Part shown: positions 31,502 through 34,399 of the stretch, piece after piece | Layout: the number at the start of each line of letters is the position of its first letter | Numbering within the stretch: the first letter of the stretch is position 1 | DNA from: an uncultured Saprospiraceae bacterium | GTDB lineage: Bacteria > Bacteroidota > Bacteroidia > Chitinophagales > Saprospiraceae | Direction: 5' to 3' | Length of the DNA stretch: 34,399 bases | Assembly (NCBI GenBank): GCA_937951685.1 | Contig: CALFBG010000292.1 | Location: 1 to 34,399 of the forward strand | Program-made: the position numbers and the translations under genes | Notes under the pieces: generated by a model | The model's input: only the letters and a program-made list of their open reading frames with translations | What the model was told of the DNA's origin: nothing | Databases searched by the model: none

Positions 31502-34399
31502 GTGAAAAAGAACTTTACCTTTTGGCTACTGTCCTTCTTATTATGTTACAGTACACAAAATCTTCTTGCGGGTAATACCTGCAGCACTGCTACTCCGATT
31601 GCTACGAATATGTCTTTGTTCGAAACGTATTCGAATTTAGGAACATCGGCTTCTGGTGTTCCTGCTCCGGACTGTGGTAATTATATTTCAAATGACTTTT
31701 GGTTTTCTGTAATTGTGCCACCTTCCGGTGAACTAAACATCGTCCTACAATCCGGTACGATGCTAAATCCGGCGGCAGCACTGTATAGTGGCAATTGTTT
31801 TAGCTTATTACAAGAAGCTTGCTCCGAAGAAGATTTATGTGGAGATGCCGCTGCGGCAATTCTACAATCCAATTCGCTTACCCCGGGAGCCACGTATTAT
31901 ATTCGGGTTTGGGCAGTAGGAGGTGCACCCAATGGAAGCTTCGAGATTCGGGTTTCGGAAACGAGTACGCCGCCGAGTGTTCCTTTGGGTTTAGATGCTT
32001 TTGTCGGATCCGCTAGTCAGAATGGAGACTGTGTAACGTTGACGACGGCAGCTCCTAGCCAATCCGGTTGTGCTTGGGCCACTGCGCCAGATGACATGAC
32101 ACAAAATATAGAGAAAGTTTTAGTATTGAATTTTGGTAACATTAATGGCAATGGTGCAGATGGAATTGTCCTCGGATTCCAACGGTCTGCGGCAGGAATC
32201 AGTGCCTGTGAAGGCGGCGGCGGAAATCTTGGTGCGGGAGGAATTGGAAATTCTTTTTTCGTTGAATTTGATACTTGGGACAATGGTTTTCCAATGGATA
32301 TTGGAGATGATCATGCCGCCATTTTCGTTAATGGTTTAATTAACAATCCAATCAATGGTCCCGTTTCTTTAAACGGTGGAAATATTGAAGATGGACAAGA
32401 TCATACCATTCGTTTTAAGTGGGATGGAGGTACTTTTGATTATGAAGTTTATTTCGACGAACAATTGGTTCTTTCTGGTAATTACGATATCGTCACGAAT
32501 TGCCTGAACGGAGGGACGTTAGCACATTGGGGCGCGATTGCTTCTACCGGAGGAGCTTTTAATAATCATACGGTTTGTCCTTATGTACCTGAAAATTATG
32601 ATACGGGAGTTGAACAAACCGTGGTTGCTACAATCTGTGAAGGTGAAAGCTATTTTGCGGGCGGTTCCAATCAAACTACTTCGGGTACGTATACAGATAT
32701 TACCAACTTACCCAACGGTTGTCAAAGTGTAACAACTACAGTGCTGACCGTTTTACTCAATGCGACGGAAACAATTAATCAAACCGTTTGTGATGGAAGC
32801 TGTGTTACGGTTGGCATGGATTCCTATTGTACTAGCGGAACGTTTGTTACGACTCTGACAGATGCTAGTTTTCGAGGGTGTGACAGTATCGTTACCCTGA
32901 ATTTAGAAGTATTAGATCCTCAAGCAGTTATTTTAGATAATCCACAACCTACTTTAGACTGTAATAACAACTCCCTATTTTTGGATGGTAGTTTTTCTAC
33001 CCCTTTTGGTGGTGTCACTTATCAATGGACTGGTCCATCCGCTGGATGCATTCTACTCGGCGAAAATACAGCTTTCCCTCAAGTTAATTGTCCAGGTACT
33101 TATTCGTTACTAGTTACTCAAGTTTCAAATGGTGTTGTCTGTGCGGCTACAACTACGGTTGAAGTTGCGATGAATCAAACACAACCTACCGCAGATGCTG
33201 GAGCGGCACAAAATTTAGATTGCGTTACGGGTTGTGCAACTTTAGATGGCTCGGGATCTTCTACGGGAACCACGATTATGTATACTTGGTCGGGTCCGGG
33301 TATTGATGGGAGTAATATGAATGATCAGCATCCAATAGTTTGTCAAGCAGGAACGTACACCTTAGCTGTTTTTGATCTTGCGAATAGTTGTGTAGCGACG
33401 AGTAGTGTGGTCGTGACGGGAACCACTTTGCCATTGGCAGATGCGGGTATTGATCAAGTAATTGATTGTAATAATTTGACAGTTAGTTTGGATGGTAGTG
33501 GTTCCGATACAGGAAGTGATTATGATTTAGTCTGGGCAGATGCTTTGGGTGTACAAGTTGGAACTGGTGCGACATACGTTGCGAATAGTGCTGGTATCTA
33601 TACTTTAATTGTAACGAATACATTAACGGGTTGTAGTGCGGTAGATTCTGCGTCTGTTACGGGCAGTACCGTTTTGCCAATAGTTGATGCTGGTACAGAT
33701 CAAGTGATTGATTGTAATAATTTGACGGCTACCTTGGATGGAAGTAGTTCCGATACGGGAAGTGATTACGATTTAGTCTGGGAAGATGCTTTGGGTGTAC
33801 AAGTTGGAACTGGTGCGACATACGTTGCGAATAGTGCTGGCACCTATATTTTAGTTGTAACGAATACATTAACGGGTTGTAGTGCGGTAGATTCTGCGTC
33901 TGTTACGGGCAGTACCGTTTTGCCAATAGTTGATGCTGGTACAGATCAAGTGATTGATTGTAATAATTTGACAGTTAGTTTGGATGGTAGTGGTTCCGAT
34001 ACGGGAAGTGATTATGATTTAGTCTGGGAAGATGCATCGGGTGTGCAAGTTGGAACTGGTGCGACATACGTTGCGAATAGTGCTGGCACCTATATTTTAG
34101 TTGTAACGAATACATTAACAGGTTGTAGCGCGGTAGATTCTGCGTCTGTTACGGGCAGTACCGTTTTGCCAATAGTTGATGCGGGTACAGATCAAGTGAT
34201 TGATTGTAATAACCCAACAGTTACTTTAGATGGAAGTAGTTCTGATATGGGAAGTGATTACGATTTAGTCTGGGCAGATGCTTTGGGTGTGCAAGTTGGA
34301 ACTGGTGCGACATACGTTGCGAATAGTGCTGGTATCTATACTTTAATTGTAACGAATACATTAACGGGTTGTAGTGCGGTAGATTCTGCGTCCGTTACG
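31502..34399 (+). CDS. giant secreted L-type-lectin adhesin with tandem repeats (partial, C-terminus off the right edge)
   Basis: GTG 31502 opens 966 codons with no stop before the window ends. A signal peptide (residues 1-24, KNFTFWLLSFLLCYSTQNLLA) is followed by a bacterial prepeptidase/CUB-like domain (about 25-155, NTCSTATPI to NGSFEIRVSE). Next is an L-type lectin-like domain (about 172-365) with GADGIVLGFQRS, GIGNSFFVEFDTWDNG and the Ca/sugar-loop-like DIGDDHAAIFVNG, ending LAHWGAIASTGGAFNNH. Two short CxGxS...SGTY...GCxS modules follow (about 373-470), then Ig/PKD-like domains from about 470. From residue 643 come 82-residue repeats, four of them visible, each with two cysteines (IDCNN and TGCSA). 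A type IX sorting domain would be expected at the unseen end. Role inferred: cell-surface sugar binding and adhesion. Confidence 0.88.
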   Translation, partial: MKKNFTFWLLSFLLCYSTQNLLAGNTCSTATPIATNMSLFETYSNLGTSASGVPAPDCGNYISNDFWFSVIVPPSGELNIVLQSGTMLNPAAALYSGNCFSLLQEACSEEDLCGDAAAAILQSNSLTPGATYYIRVWAVGGAPNGSFEIRVSETSTPPSVPLGLDAFVGSASQNGDCVTLTTAAPSQSGCAWATAPDDMTQNIEKVLVLNFGNINGNGADGIVLGFQRSAAGISACEGGGGNLGAGGIGNSFFVEFDTWDNGFPMDIGDDHAAIFVNGLINNPINGPVSLNGGNIEDGQDHTIRFKWDGGTFDYEVYFDEQLVLSGNYDIVTNCLNGGTLAHWGAIASTGGAFNNHTVCPYVPENYDTGVEQTVVATICEGESYFAGGSNQTTSGTYTDITNLPNGCQSVTTTVLTVLLNATETINQTVCDGSCVTVGMDSYCTSGTFVTTLTDASFRGCDSIVTLNLEVLDPQAVILDNPQPTLDCNNNSLFLDGSFSTPFGGVTYQWTGPSAGCILLGENTAFPQVNCPGTYSLLVTQVSNGVVCAATTTVEVAMNQTQPTADAGAAQNLDCVTGCATLDGSGSSTGTTIMYTWSGPGIDGSNMNDQHPIVCQAGTYTLAVFDLANSCVATSSVVVTGTTLPLADAGIDQVIDCNNLTVSLDGSGSDTGSDYDLVWADALGVQVGTGATYVANSAGIYTLIVTNTLTGCSAVDSASVTGSTVLPIVDAGTDQVIDCNNLTATLDGSSSDTGSDYDLVWEDALGVQVGTGATYVANSAGTYILVVTNTLTGCSAVDSASVTGSTVLPIVDAGTDQVIDCNNLTVSLDGSGSDTGSDYDLVWEDASGVQVGTGATYVANSAGTYILVVTNTLTGCSAVDSASVTGSTVLPIVDAGTDQVIDCNNPTVTLDGSSSDMGSDYDLVWADALGVQVGTGATYVANSAGIYTLIVTNTLTGCSAVDSASVT
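33428..34399 (+). repeat. 246-bp in-frame tandem repeats (at least four units)
   Basis: Units begin at 33428, 33674, 33920 and 34166, each exactly 246 bp (82 codons); the fourth is cut by the window end after 234 bases. Units 2 and 3 differ at about 12 positions of 246 by my count. The second half of each unit is nearly invariant, and the differences cluster in the first half. A degenerate relative lies at about 33185-33427. The pattern means recent duplication with exchange between units. Confidence 0.92.

Noticed and set aside
31681-32732. Several 60-90 codon ORFs in other frames of the adhesin gene
   Set aside because: All are shadows of one continuous 966-codon frame with signal peptide and recognisable domains.
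33428-34399. Regular repeats as a CRISPR array
   Set aside because: The 246-bp units are contiguous, in frame and encode an 82-residue protein module; there are no short repeats with unique spacers.

Overview
The window reads as chromosomal DNA of a Bacteroidota bacterium, probably of the Saprospiria (Lewinella/Saprospira-like) group. The signs are AT-rich intergenic DNA, promoters of the TAnnTTTG type (clearest before rplM), few Shine-Dalgarno sites, type IX secretion C-terminal sorting domains, a DUF1800/DUF1501 pair, a GYDIA-family GHMP kinase, and ECF sigma factors beside TPR-CHAT proteins. The lineage is inferred from protein character, not from a search.

Layout. (1) 1-8054, accessory: a leftward ECF sigma factor cut by the left edge, then an eroded 444-base gap with tiny ORFs, then rightward genes for a 961-residue secreted coiled-coil protein of unknown function, a 1000-residue exported TPR-CHAT protease-like protein and an FkbM methyltransferase. 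(2) 8244-9494, a secreted alpha/beta hydrolase with a type IX sorting domain, closed by a perfect bidirectional terminator. (3) 14629-9604, a leftward run fni, hmgA, GYDIA GHMP kinase, ferredoxin-NADP-reductase-like flavoprotein, nfu: isoprenoid (mevalonate) genes plus redox/Fe-S genes. (4) 15170-18732, translation block rplM-rpsI-rpsB-tsf, a strong terminator, then pyrH with its own promoter. (5) 18920-22052, a secreted unknown protein, then leftward comF and htrA. (6) 22581-24609, an HD-domain protein, a conserved-type ECF sigma factor broken by one in-frame TAA, and a small anti-sigma-like protein. (7) 24832-27510, a leftward D-threonine aldolase/D-serine dehydratase-type enzyme and rightward prfA. 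(8) 28003-34399, DUF1800 and DUF1501 proteins, then a giant lectin-adhesin with near-identical 246-bp tandem repeats running off the right edge.

Most noteworthy: the nonsense codon inside sigma region 4; a shared GGGTAACCTTT element placed 13-14 bases before two divergent starts; an ATT start inferred for the GHMP kinase; mosaic 82-residue repeats in the adhesin; and the exported CHAT protein beside a sigma factor and an unrecognised coiled-coil protein. No tRNA, rRNA, CRISPR array, insertion sequence or prophage gene was recognised.
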